34,582 nucleotides of DNA from Caballeronia terrestris (GCF_001544515.1 NZ_FCOL02000053.1:1-34582); one strand, 5' to 3'. Positions 1-9,243 are shown, numbered from the stretch's first letter. Notes: generated by a model not told the origin, from the sequence alone. Numbers and translations are program-made.

Positions 1-1092
1 GCCATCGCTAGGGTCTTTTGTCTCATTCAATATAAACGGCCTGCCACCCTGATGCGTTGACCTTTTTCAGCATTGCCCTAGGTCCGAAATGGAATCTCCG
101 AGTCCCCTGATCAAAGGTGGTGCAGGCGTGCCACTCACTTTAGAACCCCAAACTGTGGCGAGCCGGTCCACGAAAATTCGCCCTGCCACCACGTATTCGT
201 CGTTGCTCGCGGGCCCGATGGCATTGCTTGCCGGCGACGTGATGGACCGCCCCGACGTGCAAGCCGTCGCCATCCTCGGCTACAACTGACCCGACGGCAT
301 GAGTCAGGAACGAACGGACGCTGTACTCTGGAACCAGCCGTTTGAACGCGCGTGAAGGAATTCGGGGCTTCCGCGTTTGTTTCAAAGACGTGCGCCGCAG
401 CGTGGCGAGAAAACTGCGCCTCGCCCAGCTACGCCCGGAAAGGCAGCTGATTCACTTGCCACAGAAATGCAGGATGTTGAGCAAGACAACCATCTCACAA
501 TTTGTCAGATCTAGTTCAACCTGGTACTTCAGCAAACGACAACAGGACAAGGACAGCAAGTCCCACCGAGGGACCACCGGTAGATCCGCACTTAAACCGT
601 ATGGAATTCTGCGCATCGGAGACTGGATGCGTCGGCGGTTAGCTTAGCTTACCCACTAAGAAGAATAATCAACTGTACGCGGCGGAGTTCACAGCGCAAA
701 CTAGCCTCACAAGATGGCTATTAGCCGAATAAGCACGGAGACAACTTTCTATGAGCCCGTCCACCGCAATGGTGGCGTGTGCCGCGCCAATCTGCTGTTG
801 ATCGGGGACGCTTTCCGGACAACAGTCAAGCCTCAAAGCGCTATCTCGTGCGGAGCGAGATGTCAAAGAGGCTCGGTGCCACCAACGAGTTTGTACCGAG
901 GCAGTCTCTCATTCGCCAGCAGAAGGCGAAGTTTTATTCGTCCTGATGTGCGCATCAACAGCAGCTATCGGCAAGCAGCCGTGCGCTGCGTGGGCGTTCA
1001 ACACCGGCGACTGCGGTAACACTCTCCCGCGCGGCGTAGTGATGAGCTTCTATGCGAGTGACTAGTGTGGTGGTCTTATCAGGGGACTTCGG
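1..1092. other. Region without a convincing gene
   Basis: I find no supported gene in this 1.1 kb stretch. Several open frames of 60-100 codons exist on both strands, but none has a good ribosome site, a recognisable motif or a plausible composition, and they overlap one another. The first 57 bases are open on the plus strand and end in TGA. This could be the last codons of a gene truncated by the window edge, but 18 codons are too few to identify. Base composition looks more even than in the genes downstream. The stretch could be an old junction or decayed DNA at the edge of the catabolic cluster. The promoter for the operon beginning at 1093 should lie in its right part, though no clear -35/-10 pair stood out. 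Confidence 0.5.
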
Positions 1093-2481
1093 ATGAGCAA
1101 TAGAGTGAATGCTGGTGCGCGGCTTGATCGCCTTCCGATCGGCCCTTTCCATATGCGCGTCTTATGGCTAATCGGAATGGGTATGTTTTTTGACTCATTC
1201 GATAATACGCTTTCAAGTTCGGTCCTTGCCGCAATGCTCAAAAGCGGCTGGTCAACGTTGCAGCTGAATTCCGTTTTCATGTCTTCAACGTTCGTCGGCC
1301 TGACAATTGGTGCAGCACTCGCAGGCTGGTTGAGCGACAAGTTTGGACGCCGCTTCGCTTACCAGTTCAACCTTGCGATCTTCGGTGGAATGGCGCTTGT
1401 GTCGGCACTCGCCCCATCGATGCCGTGGCTCATCGCTGCTCGCTTCATTATGGGCATTGGGATGGGTGCTGAGTACGTCATGGGGTACGGCCTCATCATT
1501 GAATTTGTTCCTCCGTCGCATCGCGGCAGATACCTGGGCAAACTCGCGCTAATTGGAGGCTCGGGTGTCTTCGTTACAGCAGTGGTCGCAACATTGGTTG
1601 TTCCTTGGATCGGATGGCGCCCAATGTTCGTGATTGGCGGTATCGGTACCCTTTGGGTCTGGTGGATGCGTCGTCACCTCCCCGAGTCACCCCGTTGGTT
1701 GGAGCGTGTGGGTCGCCATGCTGAGGCGGAAGAGATTATGCGGGCGATCGAAAAGGACGCCGGCGTCACGACGCCGCTTTCGTCTGCTCCGCAAGCGACA
1801 GCGCCGGCCAAAGAGCCGCATTGGGTACCACTTTCCACGCTTTTCTCGAGGACCGTCATCCGGCGTACCTTGCTTGCTATCGTGGTCAACGTTGTCTGTC
1901 TGTTTGGATCGTATAGTCTCACCGGATGGATGCCAACGTTCTTTGTCAAGCAAGGTATGAGCGTGACCCATTCGCTGGGCTTCACGGCGGCAATGATGGG
2001 CGGCTGGATTGCGGGACCGCTGTTCCTTTCGTACGTCTCGGACAAGATGGGACGACGTACTGCGATCATGGTCTTTGCGGGCGTGTGCGCTTGCCTGGGA
2101 GCGATCTACCCGTTCCTCACATCGGCAACAGCGATCATCTCGTGCGGCTTCCTGCTCGTATCGTCAGTGGCAATATTCCTGACCCTCGGTCTGGGTATGA
2201 CACCAGAAATGTTTCCGACGGAATATAGATTCCGTGGGGGCGGCGTGGCTCAAATGTTTGGACGGCTTGGTTTGATTGGTTCGCCCTTCATCGTGCTTGA
2301 GTTATTCAACCGCTTCGGAATCTCCGGCGTTGTTTTCGCCATCTCTGGAGCATATATCTTCATCGCGATTCTGATCATGGTGGCTGGTATCGAGACCAAT
2401 CAACAATCTCTCGAGGCATTGGAGCCTGAGGAATTGCCTGAGGCGGAGACTGCGCTCGCGTCGACCGCGACTCGACGCTAA
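1093..2481 (+). CDS. MFS transporter, sugar/acid (NiaP/SV2-like) type
   Basis: A 462-residue major facilitator in the inner membrane, probably a proton-coupled importer for the substrate of the downstream enzymes. The family signature after helix 2 is seen (GWLSDKFGRR, about residues 78-87). A matching SDKMGRR occurs in the second half near residue 317. The motif LPESPRWL near residue 196, at the start of the central loop, is typical of the sugar-porter/NiaP/AAHS branch. About twelve hydrophobic segments are visible, split six and six by a hydrophilic loop near residues 205-250. The start follows AGGGGA at 1081-1086 with a six-base gap. It is first in a plus-strand run with the Zn-dehydrogenase 134 bases downstream. 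The substrate is not determinable; aromatic acids, sugar acids and nicotinate-like compounds are all carried by relatives. Confidence 0.92.
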   Translation: MSNRVNAGARLDRLPIGPFHMRVLWLIGMGMFFDSFDNTLSSSVLAAMLKSGWSTLQLNSVFMSSTFVGLTIGAALAGWLSDKFGRRFAYQFNLAIFGGMALVSALAPSMPWLIAARFIMGIGMGAEYVMGYGLIIEFVPPSHRGRYLGKLALIGGSGVFVTAVVATLVVPWIGWRPMFVIGGIGTLWVWWMRRHLPESPRWLERVGRHAEAEEIMRAIEKDAGVTTPLSSAPQATAPAKEPHWVPLSTLFSRTVIRRTLLAIVVNVVCLFGSYSLTGWMPTFFVKQGMSVTHSLGFTAAMMGGWIAGPLFLSYVSDKMGRRTAIMVFAGVCACLGAIYPFLTSATAIISCGFLLVSSVAIFLTLGLGMTPEMFPTEYRFRGGGVAQMFGRLGLIGSPFIVLELFNRFGISGVVFAISGAYIFIAILIMVAGIETNQQSLEALEPEELPEAETALASTATRR

Positions 2482-2615
2482 CAAACGACGAGATTGCGAC
2501 GTATCAGGCAATGCATTGGGCGCGCCGGCGAGGGCGCTCATAGGGCTTACTAGTAACTACAGAGTGAGTTGTCTGCATTAAATTGACGGCTAAACACTGA
2601 AGAGGAAATCCGGAC

Positions 2616-3635
2616 ATGCGCGGTATTGTCTTTCGCGGTGGCTCTACTCTCGAACTTGCAACCTTTCCGGATCCAACCCCGGGCGTCGGCGAAGTTGTTC
2701 TCGAAATCAAGGCTTCCGGGATGTGCGGAAGCGACCTGCACTGGTATCGTCGTCCGGCTGGAGAAGTTCCGCCGGTCATTGCCGGTCATGAGCCGTGTGG
2801 AGTGGTCGTCGCAGTCGGCCCGGGCGCGGTTGGACCTCATGCACGGATTGGCGCACGTGTGATGGTGCATCACTACAGCGGATGCATGGGTTGCCCGGAC
2901 TGCCGTTCGGGATGGCCTCAGATGTGCCGTACCGCACCGATCACGGTGTATGGAACGGACGCTCATGGCGCACACGCTCCCTACATGAAAGTTCGGGCCG
3001 ATACGCTCGTTCCGCTGGATGAGCGGCTCAGCTTCGAGGCAGGCGCCGCCATCTCGTGTGGAACCGGTACAGCCTGGGGCGCATTTGAGCGCATCGACCT
3101 ATCTGGCCGCGATACCGTTGCGGTGTTTGGTCAGGGACCCGTGGGTCTATCCGCAACGATGCTTGCAAAGGCTCAAGGCGCTCGCGTCATCGCACTTGAT
3201 ATCGATGAAAGTCGCCGCAAAACGGCAAAAAAATTCGGCGCCGATGCGGTGATCAATCCCCTCGACGGACCGGTTGCCGAGGCAATTCGGGAGCTGACCG
3301 GTGGTAAAGGCGTAAGCGTTGCGTTGGAAACATCGGGAGCTGCTGCGGCAAATCGGGACGCACTTGACTCAGTAAGCCCTTGGGGCACCGTGTGTCTGGT
3401 CGGGATCGGCTCGGAATTCAGCCTGTCGCTGGCCAAGTATCTACGCACTCAAGTTCGCATTCTGACGTCGTGGACGATGTCGGTCCAGGGACAGCGGGCA
3501 TGTGCCGACTTCGTCGTAGACCGGGGACTCAATCTCGACGCATTGTTCACCGACCGTTGGCGCTTGGATCAAGCGCAAGAAGCTTATCAAGTCTTTAACC
3601 GTCAAAGCGGCGGCAAAGGCGTGTTCTTGATGTAG
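2616..3635 (+). CDS. Zinc-dependent alcohol/polyol dehydrogenase (MDR family)
   Basis: A 339-residue medium-chain dehydrogenase, predicted to oxidise a secondary alcohol or polyol with NAD(P). The catalytic-zinc ligands are visible as Cys37 (GMCGSD) and the His58-Glu59 pair (AGHE). The structural-zinc loop has Cys90, 93, 96 and 104 in the classical 2-2-7 spacing. The Rossmann fingerprint GQGPVG lies at 172-177. Length fits sorbitol/threonine-dehydrogenase-like enzymes. The start follows AAGAGGAAA a few bases upstream. It lies between the MFS gene and an aldehyde dehydrogenase 56 bases downstream, which suggests successive alcohol to aldehyde to acid oxidation, though the product of this enzyme could also be a ketone. 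The exact substrate is unknown. Confidence 0.93.
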   Translation: MRGIVFRGGSTLELATFPDPTPGVGEVVLEIKASGMCGSDLHWYRRPAGEVPPVIAGHEPCGVVVAVGPGAVGPHARIGARVMVHHYSGCMGCPDCRSGWPQMCRTAPITVYGTDAHGAHAPYMKVRADTLVPLDERLSFEAGAAISCGTGTAWGAFERIDLSGRDTVAVFGQGPVGLSATMLAKAQGARVIALDIDESRRKTAKKFGADAVINPLDGPVAEAIRELTGGKGVSVALETSGAAAANRDALDSVSPWGTVCLVGIGSEFSLSLAKYLRTQVRILTSWTMSVQGQRACADFVVDRGLNLDALFTDRWRLDQAQEAYQVFNRQSGGKGVFLM

Positions 3636-3691
3636 TCGCGGCGGTCGTAATTGCCAGTCGCTCCACAGGAATATGGATAATAGGGAATCGA

Positions 3692-5149
3692 ATGAGCACT
3701 ACCAGAGCAGAAGCGGCCAGACGGTATCCGAAGTTGGGCCAGCTCATCGCAGGTAAGATGAGATACGCAAGCGGTCAACCGTCCTTGAATGTCATTGATC
3801 CCACGACTGGCTTGGCTCTCGGTCCTGTGCCGATGGCGACGGAAGGCGACGTTGATGAAGCGCTTGCTGCGACGAGCAAGGGTTTCGACACCTGGCGAAA
3901 TACATCTGCGTTCGAGCGCAGCAAACTTATGCGGCGCGTTGCGGATCGTATGCGCGAGCGAGCGGAAGCCCTCGCTGAACTCTTGGTCCTGGAATTAGGT
4001 AAGCCGTGGAATGAAGCGCTTGGAGAGGTCGAAGTGGCGGCTGGGATGTGGGAGTGGGCGGCTGAGGAGGGTAGACGCGCGTACGGACGCGTCATACCGT
4101 CAAGAGAGTTAAACGCGCGCCAGATGGCGCTTGTTGAACCTGTGGGTCCTGTTGCCGCCTTCGTCACCTGGAATGGGCCGCTAGTTACGCCCTCACGAAA
4201 GATGTCAGGCGCTCTGGGCGCGGGCTGTTCGATCGTGCTTCGCGCTTCCGAAGAGGTACCGGCATGCGCGTTCGCGCTAGGCCAGATTGTGTACGAATGC
4301 GGTCTGCCAACTGGCGTGCTGTCGGTGCTTGCAGGCGAACCCGTGATGATGTCCAACAAGTTGCTCGGAAGTCCTGTGGTGCGGGCCGTTACGTTTACCG
4401 GTTCGACCGCCGTTGGGAAGTTGCTGTCGCAACAGGCCGTCGCACACATGAAGCGTCCGATCATGGAGTTAGGCGGTCACGGACCCGTGTTGGCTTTCGA
4501 GGGTATTGACGTTCAAACATTCGCCAAACGCGCGGTTGCCGCCAAGTTCGCCAACTCGGGACAGGTCTGTTTCGCCCCGACACGCTTCTATGTGCAACGC
4601 TCAATCTACGCGGATGTTGTGGACGCTATGACCGCGGAGGCGAAGCAGATCGTCGTGGGGTGCGGCTTTGATTCAACGACGCAGATGGGGCCACTGAAAA
4701 GCGAAAGAGGTCTCAAAGCAATCGAGGATCTCGTTGCCGATGCCAAGCAGCGCGGGCTGAGCATAACCACCGGCGGTAAGAGGATCGATCGCCCGGGGTT
4801 CTTCTACGAACCCACTATTGTTGCCGATGCGACCGTTGAAGCGAAGCTGTCAAACGCCGAGCCATTTGGCCCGATCGCGGCATTGACGCCGTTTGATACC
4901 TATGATCAAGCAATAGCCTTGTCGAACCGACTGCCCTACGGCCTCGGCGCTTACGTGCATGCGCGCGAATTCGAAACGCTCCACCGCGCGGTGAATGACC
5001 TCGAAGCGGGCAATGTTATCTGCAACGGCTGGCGCGTCACTTATCCGGAAACGCCATTCGGCGGTCATAAAGAGAGCGGGATGTTTTCAGAAGGCGGCAT
5101 CGAAGGCCTTCGGGCGTTTCAGAACATCAAGTACGCTTCAATGACTTGA
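3692..5149 (+). CDS. NAD(P)-dependent aldehyde dehydrogenase
   Basis: A 485-residue ALDH-superfamily enzyme that oxidises an aldehyde to an acid. Catalytic residues are present: Asn161 (TWNGP), Glu259 in MELGGH and nucleophile Cys293 in NSGQVCFAP. The cofactor-site EPFGP motif is also present. The usual lysine of the KPSE segment is an arginine here (LRASEE, near 184), an uncommon change at the coenzyme-ribose site. The GGH and EPFGP wording matches the aldehyde dehydrogenase at 22220 and differs from the other two in this window, which read GGK and EE(I/V)FGP. The family includes succinate-semialdehyde and glycolaldehyde-type dehydrogenases. It follows the Zn-dehydrogenase in the same operon and precedes the MmgE/PrpD gene by 116 bases. 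Confidence 0.93.
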   Translation: MSTTRAEAARRYPKLGQLIAGKMRYASGQPSLNVIDPTTGLALGPVPMATEGDVDEALAATSKGFDTWRNTSAFERSKLMRRVADRMRERAEALAELLVLELGKPWNEALGEVEVAAGMWEWAAEEGRRAYGRVIPSRELNARQMALVEPVGPVAAFVTWNGPLVTPSRKMSGALGAGCSIVLRASEEVPACAFALGQIVYECGLPTGVLSVLAGEPVMMSNKLLGSPVVRAVTFTGSTAVGKLLSQQAVAHMKRPIMELGGHGPVLAFEGIDVQTFAKRAVAAKFANSGQVCFAPTRFYVQRSIYADVVDAMTAEAKQIVVGCGFDSTTQMGPLKSERGLKAIEDLVADAKQRGLSITTGGKRIDRPGFFYEPTIVADATVEAKLSNAEPFGPIAALTPFDTYDQAIALSNRLPYGLGAYVHAREFETLHRAVNDLEAGNVICNGWRVTYPETPFGGHKESGMFSEGGIEGLRAFQNIKYASMT

Positions 5150-5265
5150 TGCGCGCTGAAGTCAGCGAAACTTACCAAGCTGGCGGGTAAAACGAACTGT
5201 ACTTAAACAAGTGCGACGCGCAGAATCAAAACGACGATAAGCCCTGGTTACCGAGCAACTCCTTC

Positions 5266-6657
5266 ATGAAAGACGAACTTGACCTCTGCCATCACTTTGC
5301 CGACTTCGCAGCGAATACACGCTACGAAGATCTGCCCGACGACGCAATCGAATCTGCGAAGAAGACTATTCTCGACACCTTGGGCGTGACATTGGCTGCG
5401 AGCGGTATGGAGCCTGCGGTGAAAGCGTTGGTAGAACTGCTCGAACAAAGCGGCGGAAGCGCAGAGAGCACGGTCCTCGGTTTCGGCGGCAAACTGCCGG
5501 CAATTTCCGCAGCATTTGCTAACGGTTCGATGGCTCACTGTCTGGACTTCGACGACCAAACTCCGTGGGGCGCACACGCAGCGAGCTCGATCGTGCCGTC
5601 CGTTTTTGCATTAGCCGAACGCATGGGTGGGGTGTCGGGCAAAAAGATCATCACCGCCGTCGCCATCGGGCAGGATCTTTTCGCACGCCTGCGTTGCAAT
5701 GTCGGCTGGAATCAGAACTGGAACCTGTCGTCGATGGTCGGCGCATTCTCCGCAACGGCGTCCGCGGCTCACATACTCGGACTGTCCGCCAGGCAGACCT
5801 CACATGCGTTCGGTATCGCGAGCCAGCAGTCGTGCGGGACGATGGAAGTGATCTTCGCAACCGGCAGTGACTTGCGTGGCATGTACGCCGGATTCACTGC
5901 GAAGGGTGTCGTCATTGCCGCCTTGCTCGCGCAGAAAGGCATTACGGGCATAGACACGTTGTTCGAAGGAAAAGCCGGGATATTCAACGTTTATTTCGGC
6001 GGGAAGTACGATCGCGAGAAGATGCTTGACGGGTTAGGCGAGCAGTTTCTCGGAAGCACGACGCTCTATAAGGCATGGCCCGCAGTCGGGAATTCCCATA
6101 CCTATATTCACGCCGTCATTGAGTTGATGAAGGAGAAACAGATCGCTGCGAAAGACATCGAGACGATTCGGGCCTATGTCGGCGATTTCACGTACACCAT
6201 GTGCACGCCGCTCGACGTTCGCCGCGCGCCGGCCACGCTCGTCGATGCAAAGATGAGCTTGCCATTCATCGTCGGCATTGCGGCGAGCAAAGGGAAAATG
6301 GACATAGCCGATTTCACTGTGAAAGCGCTGAAAGATCCCGATGTGCTCGCGATGGCGTCCAAGGTGACGCCAGTACAGGACCCGAGCCAGAACTGGACGT
6401 TCAAGCTGCCTGACGGCCGAATCGAGATTACGACGAAAGACGGGCAGGTGTTCGAGCGGCTCGGAGACAAGGTTCCTGGCAGCCCCGAAGCACCGCTTAC
6501 CTGGAAGCATCTCTCCGAGAAGTTTGCAAGTTGCGCATCCGTTGCTGCCGTGGCTCCGTCGGATGCCGGCATCGAAAAGGCTGGAAGAATGATCCGGCGG
6601 CTCGAAGCTGTCGGTGACGCTACCGACGTACTGCGAGCCCTAGCCGAAAAGTCATAG
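5266..6657 (+). CDS. MmgE/PrpD family protein (paralogue A)
   Basis: A 463-residue member of the MmgE/PrpD family. Characterised members include 2-methylcitrate dehydratase, cis-aconitate decarboxylase and iminodisuccinate epimerase, so dehydration, decarboxylation or epimerisation of a polycarboxylic acid is possible. The family core HCLDFDD is at residues 91-97, followed by a second histidine at 104 (PWGAH). The C-terminal KAWPAVGNSHTYIH segment belongs to the lid domain. Length is typical. No strong ribosome site precedes the ATG, and no better start is present. The protein is plainly a paralogue of the product at 32211: by eye about two thirds identical, with long identical blocks in the core. 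It sits between the aldehyde dehydrogenase and the cupin gene. Substrate unknown. Confidence 0.92.
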   Translation: MKDELDLCHHFADFAANTRYEDLPDDAIESAKKTILDTLGVTLAASGMEPAVKALVELLEQSGGSAESTVLGFGGKLPAISAAFANGSMAHCLDFDDQTPWGAHAASSIVPSVFALAERMGGVSGKKIITAVAIGQDLFARLRCNVGWNQNWNLSSMVGAFSATASAAHILGLSARQTSHAFGIASQQSCGTMEVIFATGSDLRGMYAGFTAKGVVIAALLAQKGITGIDTLFEGKAGIFNVYFGGKYDREKMLDGLGEQFLGSTTLYKAWPAVGNSHTYIHAVIELMKEKQIAAKDIETIRAYVGDFTYTMCTPLDVRRAPATLVDAKMSLPFIVGIAASKGKMDIADFTVKALKDPDVLAMASKVTPVQDPSQNWTFKLPDGRIEITTKDGQVFERLGDKVPGSPEAPLTWKHLSEKFASCASVAAVAPSDAGIEKAGRMIRRLEAVGDATDVLRALAEKS

Positions 6658-6812
6658 CAGGGAATGAACCGCGTGAAGCGGTGTTATTCGTCAGCGCAAA
6701 GTAAAATGCGCATCGAACGCAGGAATCCTAATGGTTCCAACGGATTTGAGTTTGCGCTGTCGGGCGCATCCGCAATGAAACGCGGGCATGTAATGACCGT
6801 AAGGAGGATTAA

Positions 6813-7655
6813 ATGCGAGTATCAGAAGCGTCGTCGACAGACTTCGGTATGATTGGCAGCAACATGCGGGAGGGGGTCCTTGAGCAGAAATTCTTGTTGC
6901 AAGGAAAGCCCGGCTCTCCCAACAATTATTTGATTAATGTGGGCCGGACGGGCGCCGGCGGCTGGACAGCGCCAAGTCACCGTCACAATTTCGATCAGAT
7001 TCGCTACGTCATCAAAGGCAGCTTCCCGTACGGACAGGGTAAGAGCATGCCCGAAGGTTGGGTTGGGTACTTCCCAGAAAGCGTGTACTACGGACCGCAA
7101 GACCGTCCCGAAGGCTTGGAGATGATGGTCTGCCAGTTAGGTGGCGCGCAAGGGTACGGATTTGTCAGCGTCGAAGAGCGTGAGGCGGCGAATCAGTTGC
7201 TCAAAACCAAAGGCGAATTTAAGGACGGTATCTACACTTGGTATGACGAGTCGGGCAAGAAGCATAACCAGGACGGATTTGAGGCCTGCTTCGAACAAGT
7301 GATGGGTCGCAAGCTGGAATATGCTCAGCCGCGATACAACGACCTTGTACTGATGAACCCGGCGAATTATGCGTGGATTCCAGAACCGACGAACGGCGTC
7401 TTTTCAAAATGGCTCGGCTCCTTTACGGAACGCAATACACGAATCGGTTTTGTGAAGGTGGAAGCCGGGGCGTCGTTTCCCGCAGGGTTGCAACCGTCCA
7501 TCGAGTTGCTCTTCCTGAGTAAGGGCAAGGTCAGCTTTGAAGGCAAAGAGTACGGTCTTCACTCGGCGTTTGAGTTCGACGCGAACGAAGGTCCTGTGCC
7601 GCTCAGGGCGGTAGAGGAAACGGAATTCTTCCGTATCGTGATGCCAATATTCTGA
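6813..7655 (+). CDS. Double-cupin-like protein of unknown function
   Basis: A 280-residue protein with an N-terminal cupin-like half and a C-terminal half that also looks cupin-like. The first half shows SHRHNFDQ at 55-62, giving possible metal ligands His56 and His58, then a Gly-rich turn and FPESVYYGP. In the second half (about 215-260) the GASFPAGLQPSIE stretch occupies the position of a cupin motif but lacks the histidines, so it probably does not bind metal. It may be an isomerase, an oxygenase or a non-catalytic sensor. I do not recognise a characterised family. It has the best ribosome site in the operon, AAGGAGG at 6801-6807, after a 155-base gap, so it may be strongly translated. The racemase-like gene follows 62 bases later. 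Confidence 0.87.
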   Translation: MRVSEASSTDFGMIGSNMREGVLEQKFLLQGKPGSPNNYLINVGRTGAGGWTAPSHRHNFDQIRYVIKGSFPYGQGKSMPEGWVGYFPESVYYGPQDRPEGLEMMVCQLGGAQGYGFVSVEEREAANQLLKTKGEFKDGIYTWYDESGKKHNQDGFEACFEQVMGRKLEYAQPRYNDLVLMNPANYAWIPEPTNGVFSKWLGSFTERNTRIGFVKVEAGASFPAGLQPSIELLFLSKGKVSFEGKEYGLHSAFEFDANEGPVPLRAVEETEFFRIVMPIF

Positions 7656-7717
7656 CGCTACTGCGTCGACCAAAGCATATCGTCTAACGTTGCTCTTATA
7701 CGGGACCCTCTTAGGCT

Positions 7718-8377
7718 ATGACTACGATTGCCGTAATTCACACCGGGCCGGTTACAGTTCAGCCAATCAAGGAGCAAATCAGCGAGCAAATTCCTGAGGC
7801 GCGCGTCATAAATATTATTGACGACAGCTTGCTTGCCGATGTACGAACTGCCGGGCATCTGACGCCCGAAGTTGCCAGTCGAATCAACTCATACATGTCC
7901 AATGCACAAGCGATGCATGCCGACATTATTTTGAACGCATGCTCCTCGGTTGGCGAAGCAGTTGACTACGTCCGCAACTTCGTTACAACCCCGATCGTCA
8001 AAATCGATGAGGCGATGGCCGAGGAAGCGAGCTCGATTGGCCGCCGAATCGGCGTCGTCGCAACTGTTTCGACGACGCTCGAACCGACCGTGCGACTGAT
8101 CAAGAAAAAGGCGGCCGAACTAGGCCGCACGATTGACGTGACGGAGCGGATCGCGGAAGGCGCGTTCGAGGCGCTGCTTAGTGGCGACGCCGCGAAACAT
8201 GACGAGATCGTGAAGGGCACGATTTCGGCTCTGACGGAGCAGGTCGACGTGGTCGTGCTGGCGCAGGCTTCAATGGCGCGACTCGTTCCGCAGTTGCAGG
8301 GCGTGCGCATCCCTGTGCTATCCAGCCCGCAAAGCGGTGTTGCAGCGCTCAAGCGAGCACTCGCCAACATGCGTTAA
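7718..8377 (+). CDS. Asp/Glu/hydantoin racemase-superfamily protein lacking the second cysteine
   Basis: A 219-residue protein of the cofactor-independent racemase fold, which includes Asp/Glu and hydantoin racemases, maleate isomerase and arylmalonate decarboxylase. The first catalytic cysteine is present as Cys75 in NACSS. At the position of the second cysteine (usually LGC or LAC) the sequence reads VVLAQASM at 179-186, so that cysteine is missing. A two-base racemase mechanism is therefore unlikely; a one-cysteine isomerase or lyase reaction is more plausible. Length is slightly under typical. It lies between the cupin and the HpcH/HpaI aldolase, so it probably prepares or processes the same acid. 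There is only a weak ribosome site before the ATG. Confidence 0.9.
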   Translation: MTTIAVIHTGPVTVQPIKEQISEQIPEARVINIIDDSLLADVRTAGHLTPEVASRINSYMSNAQAMHADIILNACSSVGEAVDYVRNFVTTPIVKIDEAMAEEASSIGRRIGVVATVSTTLEPTVRLIKKKAAELGRTIDVTERIAEGAFEALLSGDAAKHDEIVKGTISALTEQVDVVVLAQASMARLVPQLQGVRIPVLSSPQSGVAALKRALANMR

Positions 8378-8382
8378 ACGGA

Positions 8383-8398
8383 AAGCGCGCAAGCGCTT
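8383..8398 (+). promoter_or_regulatory. Short hairpin with GNRA-type loop before the aldolase gene
   Basis: AAGCGC at 8383-8388 pairs with GCGCTT at 8393-8398 around the four-base loop GCAA, a GNRA tetraloop. It lies in the 43-base gap between the racemase-like gene and the aldolase start. There is no uridine run, so it is not a good terminator. It could stabilise or process the operon mRNA. The AAGCGCTT word is common inside genes here, so chance is possible. Confidence 0.3.
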
Positions 8399-8420
8399 CT
8401 TGTGTACTCGAGGGGACAAC

Positions 8421-9218
8421 ATGAAAGTAACCGCGCGGGAACTAGTTAGAAACGTCGTCAAGGAGAAACTGGCGCGCGATGAAGTGGCGCTCTCCATGAC
8501 GGTTCGACTGGTCAGAACGGCTGAGATCGTAACGATTGCCAAAACTGCGGGTTTCGATACATTTTACATTGACCTAGAGCACAGCACGCTGTCGATGGAA
8601 ACGACGAGCCAAATCTGTATCTCGGCCATGAACGCAGGTATCGCGCCATTCGTTCGCCTGCCGAATCTCACGTCGGATGTGATCGCCCGCATTCTGGACG
8701 GTGGCGCGCTGGGGGTCATTGCGCCGCATGTCGAGACCGCCGAGCAGGCGAGGCAGGTCGTTCGTGCTGCCAAGTTTCCGCCGCTGGGCGAACGCTCTCA
8801 CGGCGGCGTGCTGCCGCACATGGGCTTTCGCTCGTTTCCGACTTCCGAAGTGGGTGAGGCGGTCAACGACGCGACGATGGTCGTCATCATGATCGAGACA
8901 AAGGAAGCGCTCGACGTGATTGACGAGATTGCCGCGATTGAAGGCGTGGACCTGCTCTTCATCGGGACCAACGACCTGTGCGCATCGCTTGGCATTGCGG
9001 GTCAGTTCGAGCATGAGAGCGTGCGCGATGCTTACACGAAGGGCATTGCCGCATGTCGAAAGCACGGCAAGCACCTCGGTGTCGGCGGCCTCAATGCTCA
9101 TCCGAAACTCGTCGCGCAGTTCGTGGAAATGGGCGCGCGATATGTCTCGACTGGCACCGACATCTCGTTTCTGGTGAGCGGAGCAAGCGCCAAGGCCGCG
9201 ATGATGCGCGACCTCTGA
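8421..9218 (+). CDS. HpcH/HpaI-family class II aldolase
   Basis: A 265-residue metal-dependent aldolase of the HpcH/HpaI family (2-oxo-3-deoxy acid aldolases such as HpaI, GarL and RhmA), which cleave a 2-oxo acid to pyruvate plus an aldehyde. The expected residues are seen: YIDLEHS with His54, substrate-binding Arg79 (FVRLP), and metal ligands Glu159 (MIETKEAL) and Asp185 (GTNDLCASLG). The loop is GTNDL where HpaI typically has GPADL, so it is a divergent branch. I chose the ATG at 8421, not an upstream in-frame ATG at 8337 inside the previous gene. The reasons are the AGGGG at 8411-8415 and the proper N-terminus this gives. The next gene, a hydroxyacid dehydrogenase, starts 25 bases later and could reduce the aldol product. 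Confidence 0.92.
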   Translation: MKVTARELVRNVVKEKLARDEVALSMTVRLVRTAEIVTIAKTAGFDTFYIDLEHSTLSMETTSQICISAMNAGIAPFVRLPNLTSDVIARILDGGALGVIAPHVETAEQARQVVRAAKFPPLGERSHGGVLPHMGFRSFPTSEVGEAVNDATMVVIMIETKEALDVIDEIAAIEGVDLLFIGTNDLCASLGIAGQFEHESVRDAYTKGIAACRKHGKHLGVGGLNAHPKLVAQFVEMGARYVSTGTDISFLVSGASAKAAMMRDL

Positions 9219-9243
9219 CTGCTTTCCTTCAAGGATCTTGCTA

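Noticed and set aside
1..75. Minus-strand frame reading off the left edge (GRPFILNETKDPSDG)
   Set aside because: The frame is open but has a stop just upstream and no start codon, and it is too short to identify.
342..1019. Two plus-strand frames of 101 codons (342-647 and 714-1019)
   Set aside because: Both are rich in Arg and Ser, without ribosome sites or recognisable motifs, so I left them out.
3856..8398. Repeated AAGCGCTT words as a shared operator
   Set aside because: Copies at about 3858 and 4015 fall inside coding sequence as Glu/Ala/Leu codons, so the word is a by-product of codon use.
8337..8420. Longer aldolase starting at 8337
   Set aside because: It would overlap the previous gene and its extra residues are not family-like; AGGGG supports the ATG at 8421.
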